Assembly: GCA_964019155.1 (NCBI GenBank)
Contig: OZ025244.1
Span: 45,479,452 to 45,543,451, forward strand
Source: Osedax fenrisi
Taxonomy: Eukaryota > Annelida > Polychaeta > Sabellida > Siboglinidae
Direction: 5' to 3'
Length of the DNA stretch: 64,000 nucleotides
Part shown: in pieces, positions 23,762-37,800 of the stretch
Numbering within the stretch: position 1 is the first letter of the stretch
Layout of the letters: each line of letters starts with the position of its first letter
The notes under the pieces: model-generated
Seen by the model: only the letters and a program-made list of their open reading frames with translations
The model's database searches: none
Told to the model about the DNA's origin: nothing
Position numbers and translations under genes: made by a program

Positions 23762-23862
23762 TATACTAGCGTATACACTACAAAACCCATACAAAATATG
23801 AATTCCTTTACCGTAAAGGAATTCATATTTTGTATGGGTTTTGTAGTGTATACGCTAGTATA
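23762..23862. repeat. perfect palindrome, 50-bp arms with 1-bp spacer
   Basis: Arms 23762-23811 and 23813-23862 are exact reverse complements around a single C at 23812. The outer bases on each side do not pair. Its right end coincides with the point where the gypsy fragment stops. Confidence 0.95.
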
Positions 23863-24896
23863 AAGGCTTTACCGTATCTGGGCTTATCCATTTCCTAACT
23901 GACATTATCTTTCCTTCATTTGAATACTTTATATTTTTACAATTTTCTACTATAATTTTTAAACATGGAGAAGGTTTCCCCATATTTATATTATCTATTT
24001 TATTTAAGAAACTAAACGGAATGATAGATACTTGACTACTCGTAACAATATAACATTCTATCTTACTCTCTTCTATATATCCTACTTTCCTAACACACTC
24101 ACCATTTAACCGATGGTTATCTACAATTCCCTTCGACCCATTTATCGATGTTATCTCTTTTACATCTACTCTACAAGTACTACTGATATGACCTAATATA
24201 TTACATCGATAGCATCGAACCTCTCTAACATAGTTATCTACATAGTTATCTACCATAATTTTTCCTTGTGCTACACGACATTAATGATACATTTCTATCT
24301 ATAATATTACCATCCTGCCAATTTTGTTGACTACTCCCTACCTTAACACCATAACTCTCATATGTATTAGTCTTCGATACTTCCTCCCAACTAACAATAA
24401 ATTTCCTCAACACCTTAAATGATATATCCTTCCCCAAACTACACATAGCTTGTCATAATCTGATATCAATTAAGTTTCTCCTAAGACTCTCTACAACAAT
24501 ATCCTCTCACTGATTCTCTACTTTTTTTAATTCACTACCTAATTTTAATAATTTATCTGAAAACTCTATTGAAGTCTCATTCTGCTCCTGCTTAGTACCC
24601 ATCATCTCATCGATAATCTCACTCTTATTTCTAATCCTCAGATAACGTTCTTTCAAACTCTCTTTAATTCCTTCTATTGTAGTTAGATTAATCCCTAACA
24701 TTGACAAATACAGCTTAGCACCTCCGGTGACATGATATAATGCATACGACGCCGCCTCCTCTCCCTTAATACCTAATAAACTAATGCATTCATCTAAATC
24801 TCACAACCATTCATCTACATCATCATCCCCATTGAACTTACTTAATTGTACATAACTATTTTGCATATTTACAACTAAACCACTACGCAATTTCAT
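23855..24896 (-). pseudogene. gypsy-type retrotransposon gag and protease remnant
   Basis: Reading on the minus strand from ATG at 24896: MKLRSGLVVNMQNSYVQLSK, then FNGDDDVDEWL, a stop (TGA at 24801-24803), and gag-like helices to 24507. After further frame breaks, 24256-23855 contains a CCHC zinc knuckle (CYRCNILGHISSTC, with the His-to-Cys spacing one residue longer than the classical four) followed by a degenerate retropepsin region (ECYIVTSSQVSIIPFSFLNK). In active proteases the VTSS position would be the catalytic DTG/DSG, so this one is inactivated. The body ends abruptly at the palindrome at 23762-23862, with no reverse transcriptase. The LTR and primer site lie upstream at 25221-25797. 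Confidence 0.8.
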
Positions 24897-25220
24897 AACA
24901 TAGAGTATACTACAGTTAATGGAAAGGAAATAGGAGTAGCAATATTTATCGCGTAGCAATAACTATAATCTGAATTATTTTAATCAAAAGTAAAAAAAAT
25001 AATTTAAACGTGGAAATTTGTAATGAACCCATTCTGATAATAATACGACGATAATAATTGGTGACTTTCAGTTCTCTTTAAAGTTCAGTATGCATTCAAG
25101 CAGCTCTTAGTAATCAACTGCTAGTTATCCGTAACTCCATCCGTAGTGTATGGTTTTTTTTCAAATGAATATTTAGTAAAAATATAAAGTAAAAATGTGT
25201 TATATTGTCAAAATACAGTG

Positions 25221-25239
25221 ATCCCGACGCTGTCACCAA
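25221..25239 (-). promoter_or_regulatory. retrotransposon primer-binding site
   Basis: Directly inside the LTR, the minus strand reads TGGTGACAGCGTCGGGAT. This is the type of primer-binding site common behind gypsy-family LTRs. It fixes the inner LTR boundary at 25241. Confidence 0.75.
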
Positions 25240-25240
25240 A

Positions 25241-25797
25241 TGTAATAATGAGTAGTCGAAATAGGTGTTGGCAATATAACACCACTCAAAATGATAGAGG
25301 ACCGTTGTATTTAAATTACTCTTTATTAACAATTAAAACAAAAACCATACACTAATGCTGTTAAACATATATACAACATTATAATATAGAATATAATTTT
25401 TACAAAACTCCACATGTCAAGGCATAATCAAAAAGGAAACAATATTATTAAATCTAATATAATTCAGATTATATTATTTCTACACAACGGTTCATTGGTC
25501 CAACCAATTCTATTTAAATAAACTAAATAACTCTAAATAAAAAAACACAAAAATCAATATACACAAAAATCAATATACACGAAATCAACATTTCTACTTT
25601 TATAATTATTCCATAAAATAGAACTAACTAAAAATATATAATAAACTAAATAACATTAACTAAAAAACACAAAAATCAATATATACGAAATCAACATTTA
25701 TAATTATTACATAATACACAAAATAACTAATTAAAAATATATAATATAAATTTGAAAACAACTACATTAAAAATATATAAGATGTTAGTCTGTTACA
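25241..25797 (-). mobile_element. 5' LTR of gypsy-type element
   Basis: Starts TGTAACA and ends TTATTACA on the minus strand, 557 bp, with an AATAAA-type signal (TTAATAAAGAG) about 80-100 bp before its end. A second copy occurs alone at 55575-56047. The partner 3' LTR of this element is absent because the body is cut at 23862. Confidence 0.8.
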
Positions 25798-25799
25798 TA

Positions 25800-26540
25800 T
25801 ATATATGTGAGTGTGTGTAATTACTTAATTATAAGTATAAACTAAAGTCACATATATTTATAATCTATATATTAAACTTGGAATTAGTATTTAATAAATA
25901 AAGTATATATTTAGTTAAACATTAAAGTAAATTTAGTAAGTTATATCATAGGATATATAGATTACTCCTATTACTTGTATATAACTTTAATAATAAGTTT
26001 AGCTTATGCCGGATTTACACGGTAAATATCTACGAAGATAAATCGTCATACTTATACGACACAATGAAAAGATGGTTGTAAATTCTAATCTGTGATGATA
26101 AAATCTTCACAAAATATCTGTATAATTGTGGAATAAACTAAATGTAATACTAATTATACTTAAGTCGTCCGACATTACTTCGTACGAAATTACCTAAAAA
26201 GTTACCCATATTAGTGTATATTGTTTATAAACAGTTAATGCCCGAGACTACCGTCCTGAAATTACATGTAGAAACGCCTGATATTAGCTGTATATGTTAT
26301 TTTAATGTACTATTAAATCAGACAGCCTGTGTCACAATTATTATAGTAAGTAGTGTTAAAATGGTTTAAACCAAAAGCAGAGTTTAAACCATTGTTTAAA
26401 CCACTATGGCTAAAACAGGTTTTTGCCATAGTTTTTTCCATGAAAAAACTAACGTTTATTAATTAAATGCTTAATAATTAATCTATATGAAATGAATAAA
26501 TTCTTATAAATTAATATCTTAAAAATAAATATTTATAAAT
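25800..26540. other. AT-rich spacer
   Basis: Contains an unusual run of GGTTTAAACC-type motifs near 26360-26410 and a locally GC-richer stretch at 26010-26290 with no ORF. Nothing identified. Confidence 0.35.
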
Positions 26541-26548
26541 CTTATATC

Positions 26549-27541
26549 TAGTGTTGTTAAAAAACGCGTTTTTTATTAATGTTTGTTTAAAACATGTTTT
26601 ATACCGTTTTTTTCGTTTTTAATACGTTTTATTCGTTTTTTATCCGTTTTTTTCTGAAAAATAAAATTATTTAAATAAAGTAGATATGTTGTTAAATAAT
26701 AAAATAATAATAAAGTAAGTACATATTATATGAATAATCAGTAATAATTCAAATAATATATTATCTGTATTATTAGCATCATTAAATCATATGGTCAAAC
26801 TATACATTAGTAGTAACAATTATAATTATTATAATATTTATTTTGTTACAATATAACACTGAGTATTTCTGTAATATTTAATGTTATAGACATGGATATT
26901 GTATCACAATCTATAGATATATGTACATTATATAATTAATATTATAAAAGATGTATGAACTTTCATATTTATTTTATAATAAATTATTATAAATAATAAA
27001 GTTAAATTAGATTTCTTTTATGTTCTGATATAATACATTATATAATAATATATATTATAAACTTTCATATTTCTTTTATATATTAATATATTATTATTAA
27101 AAAAATATGAAAATTCCATAGATATAAAGAAAGTATTCTATTCTTTCTTTATATAGATGGAAAATTCATACTATTTTTTATATAATATTAAACATAATAT
27201 ATATTATTATACAATTTATTATATCAAAACATAAAAGAAATCTAATTTAACTTTATTATAATAATAATATTATATTTTTATATATTTATTTTATAAATTT
27301 ATTAAATAATCATTCATTTTTCAATTATTATACAATTTATTATATCAAAAAAAAAGCAGATAAATTATTATTTGTCAAATTAAATTTAAATTTAAATATT
27401 AACAATTAAATAAATATATGTATAAATGTATGATTCTTGTTTTTTTCTGTTTTTTTTCGTTTTTTATTCTATGTTTAAAACGGTTTAAAACGCGTTTAAA
27501 ACGTCTGTTTAAAACGTGTTTTTTATTAACTCACAACCCTA
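26549..27541. mobile_element. hAT-like MITE, 8-bp target duplication CTTATATC
   Basis: Flanked by CTTATATC (26541-26548 and 27542-27549). Ends TAGTGTTGT and ACAACCCTA are near-perfect inverted repeats. Subterminal T-rich arms carry repeated CGTTTTT and GTTTAAAAC motifs. 993 bp, no coding capacity. It contains a small family-C-like palindrome near 27114-27162. Confidence 0.88.
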
Positions 27542-27549
27542 CTTATATC

Positions 27550-29095
27550 TAACAAAGCTATAAGATTAAATTAATTATATTTATTAAATTAAAAATATAA
27601 CTTAATATTACTAACTTATTTATTATATTATATTGTATACAATATATTAATAATACTGAATCATTTTAAATAATAAAAATTATGCATATATATATTTTGT
27701 CAATAAATTCAATTTCTTTGATCTCATAAATAATATTATGAATAATTTGTATTCAATAAGAATTATCTATATTATATTATTATTTATAAATATAATTAGT
27801 TTGTTATCATATATCTCTGAATATTTATTATTATTAATAAAGAATTATTAAAAATAATATTCCAGAAAACAATCATTTTATTCACAATTTATTCACAGTA
27901 TTTTATTTTTTTGATTTTCTATAGAAATTAATTTTATTTTTAATTTAAATCTATAAAAAATTATAACATGGTTTGCTGAATAAATTATGTATTTATAATA
28001 TAAATATATAAATTGTACAATATTGTATATGTTAATAATAGAATTTAATAATATTATAATAATATATGAACAACATTTAGGCATTTATAAATTCTTTCTA
28101 AATCTATCTATTGAATAATAAACAAGGTGGAAGACCACAGCATCCGATATTGGATCAATTTATTAGAATTAATGAACAATTTAAGATTAAGGCTAAATTT
28201 AAAAAAGTTATCAAATATATAGTAATAAAGTTGTAATATCCATTTTTTTATGAACTAGATAAAATAATAAATTGAATAATATAATAAAATAAAATAAAAA
28301 ATAATTAATTATTAGAGAAGAGTCACATCATTAAAATTTAAAATGAAGAGATATGCATTTTAACATGAAGGAGATAGGAGATATTTAAAACTTTGATTTA
28401 TCATCATTAACATTTGTTGTTGTAGTTATATCTGTAACTATAGTTGTAATTACATATTTTTGTATAAGATAATATTATTTAATATTTTTTTTCGATTTTC
28501 CAGGAAATTTCCAGGAAATTTTGGAAAAATACAAATTATTTTAATTTTAATTAAACAAAATTTATTTATAATAAAATATAAACATAAATATATATAAGTA
28601 TATGAGTACTATTTCATGAAATTAAGAAAATAACAATTAATTTATAGTATATAGTTATTTATTCACTATTTTAATGTAAAATTATGAGAAATTTTATATT
28701 TGAAAAAAATGTACGAATTATTACAAAAAAAATGTTTAATTTACTGGATTAATAGGGTTTTTTTAAAGAATTCAAATCGTTAGAAATTTTTTTAAATATA
28801 TATCACTTTTTGTCTTATCTTTTTTTTTTTTTATAAATTATAAATTATGAGTTTGTACTATATTTTTTTCATTTGTAAATTTGTAATAACCAAGATAAAA
28901 CTTATATTAATTTTAGATAAAAAAAATTATTTAAAAAAAATCACAGTATTTCCCATATTGTTCAGAAATGCTGATAAATTGGTTATTTCTATAAATATTT
29001 ATATAGATATATATATATATATATATATAATAAATATATTCTGTTAATTTTATTATAAAATATTCATTATTGAATGAGTTATGTTATAATATGTA
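27550..29095. other. AT-rich spacer, no gene seen
   Basis: A/T-rich throughout, with small ORFs of low-complexity Ile/Asn/Lys/Tyr composition only. Confidence 0.4.
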
Positions 29096-29097
29096 TT

Positions 29098-29345
29098 AAA
29101 GGGGTTTCATACAAACTTGAATGCAATTATTAACTCTAATAATTAGAGGTTAAAGTTTAACTCTAATATTTAAAATAATATAAATGTTTATCTGTAAAAG
29201 GGATTTTACCCCAACTCGAATGCAATTATTAACTCTTATAATTAGGTGTAAAAACCCTTTTACTGGGATTTGAATAATATATTTAAACTTTAACCTGTAA
29301 TAATTAGAGTTAATAATTGCGTTCGAGTTGGTGTGAAACCCCTTT
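29098..29345. mobile_element. foldback MITE with ~60-bp inverted ends
   Basis: Left AAGGGGTTTC...GAATGCAATTATTAACTC pairs with the right end (...GAAACCCCTT). A second, internal copy of the same motif lies at 29196-29268. Possible 3-bp TTA flanks would fit PIF/Harbinger, but the boundary is ambiguous. Confidence 0.7.
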
Positions 29346-29740
29346 TATAAATAAATTAATACATTCATAATTTCTATCTACAACATTTAAAATTATTACT
29401 AATTTTCACAATTTTTACCATTATTATACAATTTATTATATCAAAACAAAAGAAATCTAATTTTACTTTATTATTTATAATAATTTATTATAAAAGAAAT
29501 ATGAAAGTTCATATAAAATCAATATACAATCAAATCTTTGATTAAATCTAATAATCAAGTACTATTTATATTAAGAATATGTAATGTTATATTATAAAAA
29601 TATAACTATATTTAATCTTTTTATAATAATTAAATAATACTATTTCCAATATTATTTGACTACTGATTTAAGTATTAATTGGTGTATATTTTTAGTCATT
29701 ATCATAATAAGTAGCATAATCAATTAGAGAGTAACCAATT

Positions 29741-30160
29741 ATATGAATAATAGTTTATTCGATAGCGAGGCGCGCACTTGCTGAGTAGAGATATCTGTCT
29801 CTAGATATGTGCGTGTCTTAATTAATGGAACGTATGGATTAGAGACGCTAACTATGTGACTAATAGTTTATGCGATGCCGTTTTCGGAGTGGAGACACCC
29901 GTCTCTAGTTTATATTACGTATTTAACATAACTGATGTAGTTATTATACACATGTATCATACACATACACATACATTCTAAGTGTATGTGATAAATGCCC
30001 TTTAAAAGGGTAACACATAATATACAAAGATACACAATTTATATATTAATCATCGCTTGCTCAAATCACCTAGTTAAGTATGACACCCACATATCCTGAG
30101 GAGGGCATCTCTATTCAGAATGTGCGCGCATCGCTATCGAATAAACTAGTATTCATATAT
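29741..30160. mobile_element. MITE with ~40-bp inverted ends
   Basis: Left end TAGTTTATTCGATAGCGA followed by GGCGCGCAC; the right end is its inverted partner with few mismatches. About 420 bp, no ORF. It lies just beyond the minus-strand exon at 30448 and may sit in that gene's first intron. Confidence 0.75.
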
Positions 30161-30447
30161 CTATGCGCCTCAAGTGCATGACAACATTATAGCATAATAG
30201 CTATGATACTGATTAATGTGATCATTGTTAATGATTATGATAATGATAATAATCTAATTATCATAATTATTGTTATCAAATAATCATTAAATGATTATCT
30301 GATAATAATAATTATGATTATCATAATTATTATTATAATATTCTTAATTTATATGCTACAATTATCTAGAATATAACAATATATAATTATATTACGATAT
30401 TTTTTATAATTTATAAATATAATAGTATAACCTGTGCACGGCATTAC

Positions 30448-30546
30448 TTGTAGAAGGCTGATTTCCATCTGCTGTATTTCCACTAGTTTGGTCAGAGCAC
30501 GATCTAAATCGAGGTGTCTGGCTTTGCTTTGCGCCCATAACGGCAA
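30448..30546 (-). CDS. possible first coding exon of a divergent gene
   Basis: ATG at 30546 opens 33 codons (MPLWAQSKARHLDLDRALTK, then VEIQQMEISLLQ) to a donor GTAATG. Composition is clearly less AT-rich than its flanks, and the peptide has a heptad-like amphipathic pattern. Read-through past the donor becomes low-complexity Ile/Tyr, which supports a splice there. The family was not recognised and no downstream exon was found. Its start lies 525 bp from the RPRD1 start in the opposite orientation, which suggests a shared promoter region. Confidence 0.5.
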
Positions 30547-31071
30547 TAAAAAAATATTTATTTAGTAATAAATAATATTAATATTATGACATCGTAGTGT
30601 ACACCTGGTTGGTACCATTAAACAGCTCATGTACAAATATAAATATATATTTATATTATTTTTCTAAACTTAAATAAATAATTTAATAAATATTGTCTTA
30701 TATTTGATTGACGTCATAATGTCATGAACTATGACCAAATTAAAGGATAATTTATTATTAAAGTTAAAAATGAGTCAAACCATTATATTTGATTTTTATT
30801 ATATTAGATAGTTATAAAAAATATATTATAGTTTTTCTATTCTTTTATCTGGATAATATGTAGTTAAAAGCCATAATAATGGGTATATTAGTATCATTAT
30901 AATCAATTCCAATCGAATGGCTTTTAATAACAAATATTGTATGATCAGTGTAATATAATTTAAATATTAATTTTAATTTATAAAATAATATATTTATAAA
31001 AAGATTTATTAAATATCGGTGCTAGGTCCATATTTATAAATCATATAATATAATTTTATACTTATTTTATA
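30547..31071. promoter_or_regulatory. candidate bidirectional promoter region
   Basis: The 525 bp between the divergent ATGs at 30546 (minus) and 31072 (plus). It is AT-rich with no CpG-rich core or clear core-promoter motif. The call rests only on gene arrangement. Confidence 0.35.
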
Positions 31072-31222
31072 ATGGCATCATTTTCTGAATCAAAATTTGA
31101 GTCCAAATTGAAAGCACTGAACCCATCTCAACAAAGTATACAAACTTTATCATTGTGGCTAATACACCATAGGAGACATGCCAAGCATGTAGTAAAAGTA
31201 TGGGTTTCATTATTAAAAAAAG
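31072..31222 (+). CDS. RPRD1: RPRD1 exon 1
   Basis: ATG start; MASFSESKFESKLKALNPSQ matches the human MSSFSESALEKKL start. Ends ..LLKK plus one base before donor GTTACA. Residues 1-50, first helices of the CID. Confidence 0.95.
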
Positions 31223-33004
31223 GTTACATTCATAGTATTAAACTTATAATAAATGTAAATTAAATGTAATATATTAATTATATTATATAATATATATATA
31301 TATATATAATATATTTTTAAATATTATATTTAATATTAAATTATTATTATAATAATTATATAATTATTATTATAATAATATATATTATATTATATAATTT
31401 ATATAATATAATTATTATTTATATAATATATAATATATAGTTCTTAATTCATAATAATTATATATAATACTTGGTATACATTTTATAATAAAGTAAAATT
31501 ATTATAATAATATTGGGTATTATAATGGGATATCAAGATTCAATTATACATTAGCCATGCTATTTAGAAATGAATACGTGCTTATGTAACTCGAGAAACG
31601 CCTGTATACAATTAGGTCATGTAGCGAGAATAGTTATCGGTACTATCAATGTGTGTCATAATGAGTCATTATGATAATGATACTGTCATTATACATACTA
31701 TATTTAATATAGTCACTCTAATCGGATTATAGAGTCTAATCCACTTATAGAATAACTTATACTAAGTATACTATGTATAAGCGTGGCAATAAAGTATTGA
31801 ATAATTATCATAATTAATCATTAATTTAATGCTTTATTAAATCATTAAATACATATCGTGATCATCAAGGTGATAGCATATATATTGTCATATTTAATGA
31901 TAATATTTATGAAAAATATAATATACAGATCTAAGTATTATTTGTCCATTTATTGTTTTTCTTTTATAATGATTACAAAAATAAAATGTATCTTATCTTA
32001 TCTTATCTAAGTTTACTTAATATAATAATACATGTATATAAAATGGACATACATTATAGTTATCATCGAATCAATGATTGATAAGTTATCAATGATAACC
32101 GATACTAATTATCATAATAATTATGATAATTTAATTTAATTTAATTTATTTAAAGACTCTTTGTTCCTTAGCAATCAAGCTTCTAAGTAGATACAAAAAA
32201 CAATAAAACAACCTATTAAAATATTAAATATTAATCTACTAAATATTAATTAATACGCCTAATTGACAATAATGTAATGGTCTGTACTTGTTATAAACTT
32301 ATGCTCGCAATTGATGTAACTCTATATTAATATAGTACTCATTCTAATATAGTTATTTTAATAATTATATATATATATTATATTCGATTATAATATAATT
32401 TCCTTAACTTAATAGATGTATTATCTATACTATCTCTAGCCGGCCAATCAGTAAGCGTATGAGTCATAAGTTATGACACATTTATAAGCTCGATGAGTCA
32501 TTGGTAGACTCGTCTCGACCAACTAAGCGCGAGTTTCTTCTCATAAAATTACTAATATCTTAATATTTTGCGCGAATACCGGCGATCTCTTGCGATGTGA
32601 TTTGTGGGAATGTGATATCACGCAGATTGCTGTGAAGCGTGTGCGTAGTGCGAGAATATATAGTAATGTAAATCATTATTTATAAATAATATCTATAGTA
32701 ATCTATGGCGTACGTAAATCACTATGGCGTACGTAAATCGATAACGTTAATACATTTATTTATTTTTTATTATTAGTTTTGTCTCCTGTTTACGTCATTT
32801 TTAATATCTATTTTCTATATTCAATTAATTATATTATTATTATATTATTATAGTAGAATTTATACTACTACGCACAAAATCCCCAACCGCACGAGATCAC
32901 TTCCCACGAATTAACTTCTCACAAGATCATTGGTTACCATTTCCGCTATATGCGCATAATATGCATTGTGCATGCATTATAATGTAATAGTCACTATGAT
33001 CATT

Positions 33005-33052
<48 letters not shown>

Positions 33053-34824
33053 TATATATTTATATTAGTGAGCACTGTACAATTTAAAATACTTTAAGTC
33101 TGTTCTCGAGAACTTAAAATCTCGCATATGTTATGTATGTTCCTATAACTAAAATATTATAATAATATTTATAAATAAGTAACGAAAAAAAAAAATATAT
33201 GTTAATATATAAATAAATAATAATAATTTAATAATTAATAATAACTAAAAAAATAATAATAATTAAATAATTATTAAATAATTAGTAATTATTATTGATT
33301 AGTTTAATGTGTGAGTACAAATATAATTTACAAAAAAATTATAACTATACTAATTTATTTATAAGATATTAACTATTAATTGTAATAATTCAAATAATAA
33401 TAGTTTACAAGATATATATAATACATAATAAACAACTTAAATTATAAATAAAGTTTAAATTTATATACCAATTAGAGTCAGTAATTCTTGACCTCCTTCT
33501 GGTATTAGAGGGAGTTTGCAATCATAGCAAATATAATGCATTACTAATCTTAATAATAGTAGCCCATGATTACATCAAATGGTTTCACCGACATCTAATA
33601 AATGTATAAATAGGTATATAATTAGAAAGCATTAGAAAATATATAACAGCAAATATACAACATTTTAGTCGTATAAATATATTTTTTGTAATGCAATTAT
33701 TTATTTTTAATAATTTTCTAAATAAATGTAAAAAAATTTGTTATTTAAGCATTAGTCGACGATGATACTAGTCTTTGAACGTAATCATCCTAGTCGTAAC
33801 ATTACTGATTTAGTAGTGAATTTGTAACCAATTTTACAAAATTATTATAATAATAATACCTTTATTGAGTTTAATAGTGCGTTTTTGTAAAATACCAACG
33901 TACCGAGTTAGCAAGCGTTTTTCGTAACGCGCCGACGTCCCATCTGTATGCTTAATAAGCATTGCTTATACATGTAAATGCAGAGGGTAATTTGGTACGT
34001 TAGAAGAAATGAAACATACCGATGTACCAACATCCCAACGTACCATCTGCATTTACATGTATAAGCATACAGATGGCACGTTGGTATGTTACGAAAAATG
34101 CACCCTAAATGTTAATATCATTCAATAAATTTCATAAAAAAATAATAGGTTTCCATGATATCTTTGTCTTATAAATGTGCGTGACACCTACAATACTGAC
34201 TAATATGGAAGTTAAAACTTTATAATGTTTACTCATGTACTCCGATCTAGATACTTTTTAGTGGTATATAATAGACTGTATATTTAATTATATTTCAATG
34301 ATTTAAATCATCGAATCAAAGATATCAAGGATAGTTATTTATTTGTTAAATAAAATGTATTCATATTTATATAAGGGTATTTCTATATCATTATTTTATT
34401 AAATATACAAATTTATTTATAAATTAGGTTCGAATTGAACGATGTTTTTATATATTATTGATCGTCGTCATATAATGCGTATTTAATTTTATTATGAATT
34501 AAATATAATGATATTGAAAATGTTGACTTAAAAAGAAGTTTTTTATATAAAATCTAATATTAAAATGATATAATTACTGGTCTGTTAATCACTGCATTCT
34601 AAAATATTATGTAACTTACACCCACGACCTCCAAACAGCCAAGCCGACAAAACATTTGACCTTCATCTACCTAGCAAACGACGTGATACAGAACAGCAAG
34701 AAGAAAGGCTCCGAGTACAACGAAGCCTTTATTATATTTCTTCCGGAAGCTTTAGCTCATTGCTCATCGTTTGTATCTCCTTTTTATCTTTCTCTCTCTT
34801 TCTTTCTCTCTCTTTCTCTCTCTT

Positions 34825-34855
<31 letters not shown>

Positions 34856-37800
34856 CTTTCTCTTTCTCTCTCTTTCTCTCTTTCACTTTCTCTTTATCTC
34901 TCTTTCTCTCTCTTTCTCTCTCTTTCTCTCTCTCTTTCACTCTCTCTTTATCTCTCTTTCTCTCTATTTCTCTCTCTTACTCTCTATATCTATTTCTCCA
35001 TCTAACTATCTCAATCTCTCTCTCTTTCCCCTCACGATACTTCCCTCTCTTACCATTTCCCTCCACTCTATATCTCTCACTTTCTCTCCACTTATCTTTC
35101 TCCCTACTTATCTCTCTCACTGTACCCTATATCTCCCACCTCTTTCCCCCATTCTCTCTCTCATTCACTCAATCCCCCTCTCTGTTTCACTCTCCGCCTT
35201 CTACTCACCCTCTTTCTTCTCATACACTCACTCTCCCCTCACTCACTCTCTCTCACTCCCCCTCACTCACTCTCTCACTCACCCTCTACTCCTCCCTCCC
35301 CTAACTCACCCTCTACTCCTCCCTCCCGTAACTCACTCTCTCTCACTCCCCCTCACTCACTCTCTCCACTCCCCCTTTACCCCTCCCTCCCCATAACTCA
35401 CTCTCACTCACTCCCTCCACGATACAGTATCGACAACAGCACAAATACAGCCGCTATTAAACGCATCACAAACATTTGGAAAGAAAGGAAAGTGTTCCCG
35501 TCAGAGTTTATCAATAAACTACAATGTAGCCTGGGTAAGTTTAGCTGGCTAATCTACACGTACCTCAATAATTCTACTCGTAACAGTACTTACGTACTCG
35601 AGTACTTAACGTATAATAGCTTTATTAGCTATATCTTATATGTATTTTTCGGGCGAAAGTATAGAAAAGATATTGATCTTAATCTTAAGCCCTTTAGAGG
35701 AAATAATAACATAAAAAATGTACAATTTAAAACTTTTAATAAATATTTATTATTATTATTATTATTATTTGTATGTATTAATTCTCATGCAGTAATTGTT
35801 TATATTTAAACAAATGATGCGTATCGGATTAACACTCGCTAATGCCAAGGACAGGACATCTCCTAACTCTTGAGTGACTTTATCATATTGCACCATGATC
35901 CGGGAGTATATGAATCAAAAATCAATGCAAACACTACTTTTTAAGTCAATATTTTCAATATGATTATATTTAATTCGTAATATAATTTAATACGCATTGT
36001 ATGACGACATAAATAATATATAAAAACATCGTTTAATTCGAACCTAATTTATAAATAAACTTGTATATTTAATAAAATAACTATATAGAAATACCCTTAT
36101 ATAAATATGAATACATTTTATTTTACAAATAAATAAACATCCTTGATATCTTTGATTCGATGATTTAAATCATTGAAATATAATTAAATATACAGTCTAT
36201 TATATACCACTAAAAAAGTATCTAGATCCGAGTACAAAAGTAACAATTGCAGAAATATCGAGCGGGCGTCTTATTCTTACTAATACTATAATGTACTATA
36301 ATATACTTAATATAGATGATGAATCATAGTTTATAAATGAATCATAAACATATATAGTCTCATTATGAATATAGATAGTGTTAAACATTTTCAATGTCTA
36401 GTCAGTTTGGGAGAAATATATGTGAGTGATTTTGAAAAAAACATATATTTAAATAACTAATATTGTACTCTGTTAACAATGTGTATATACATTTGTCTAT
36501 TATATACACGTGCACACTAATACTGTTCTATAAAATTCACCAGAAGATTTATTTTTAAAATATCAATAATAATAATAATAATAAAAATTATATAATTTAT
36601 ATATGTTTATATTTATAACAGATATAATGAAACTTCATATAATTTATATAATATATGATAACATATGAAACAAATTATTAATTCTATAATGATTTATCGT
36701 AAACATTTGTTATCTATTTCATTTTATTACATATTTTATGAATACTTTTTATACTACATCTCATATATTATGATATTTGAATTTTTATATAATGTATATA
36801 TAATGTAAATATAAAATGATAGACAATTGATTTATTTAATAATATTTGTAGTAAAAAAAATGTTTTTTCTAAATTATTTTATTTAAAAACCAATGTCACC
36901 TACCCATTTAAAAGTAAATATTAACCATTACTCTCTATGATATGCATGTAAAATATAGGAGAATTGACAATCTTCTAAATGAAAAATAATTGGATCTAAT
37001 TTTAATATTTTTCAAACATGTATTTTATATATAAAATATATATGTATAACATTATTGATTATTACATTTGTAGGTAAATTATGTATTTTCAAATAAAAAA
37101 ATAATGATGCGCATGATATGGAAATATTCATTATCACTATATTTTTTTAATATGTATGTGACAAAATTGGAAGAAAAAAAAATTAATTTGGTAAATCAAG
37201 TTTAAAGTGTAAAGTTTATTTAGTATGTATTAAGGCTTATTTACTTTTTATATCAATATATATATACAACAATTGTTAATTATATGTGTATATAGTAGAT
37301 ATTTCAAGTGGAAATGTAACGTATACATCATTTTAAACATATATCAAATATTAGGTATAAATTATAAACAAAATATTTAATTTTGTTTTTCTTTGAAATA
37401 ATGATCCGTTGCACCGCTTTCCCTAACCCCATCATCCTTCATTAGCATTAACTAATCAATAACATCAATAACGGCATCTTTAGATGGCATCGAGTATATC
37501 CCAGAGGAAAAGAAGCTCATCTCACCGAAGATAGACGTACAAGAGTTGAAAGGTCAGTGTGTCAGGTGATCTAGTGACAATGTTATTGTATTCGTTTCTT
37601 TTTACTTATAAGAGAGAGAGAAACCGATATAGGGGGATAGGGAACTTAATTCTACTAGAATATTGTGCAACTTAATTATAGACTTATTATTAATTTAATA
37701 ATTATATATATTTATACGTACTTAAAAAATTAATTTCTATACCAATATGCAATTATTTAATAATATATATATATTATAGAATATATATCGATACACATAC

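Noticed and set aside
32560..32960. Possible inverted-repeat element in RPRD1 intron 1
   Set aside because: GTGGGAA-type motifs recur on both strands, but the arms could not be aligned over a useful length.
34656..35396. 246-residue Ser/Leu-rich open frame
   Set aside because: Only its first ~38 codons are RPRD1 exon 2; the rest is translation of the CT-rich tract in intron 2.
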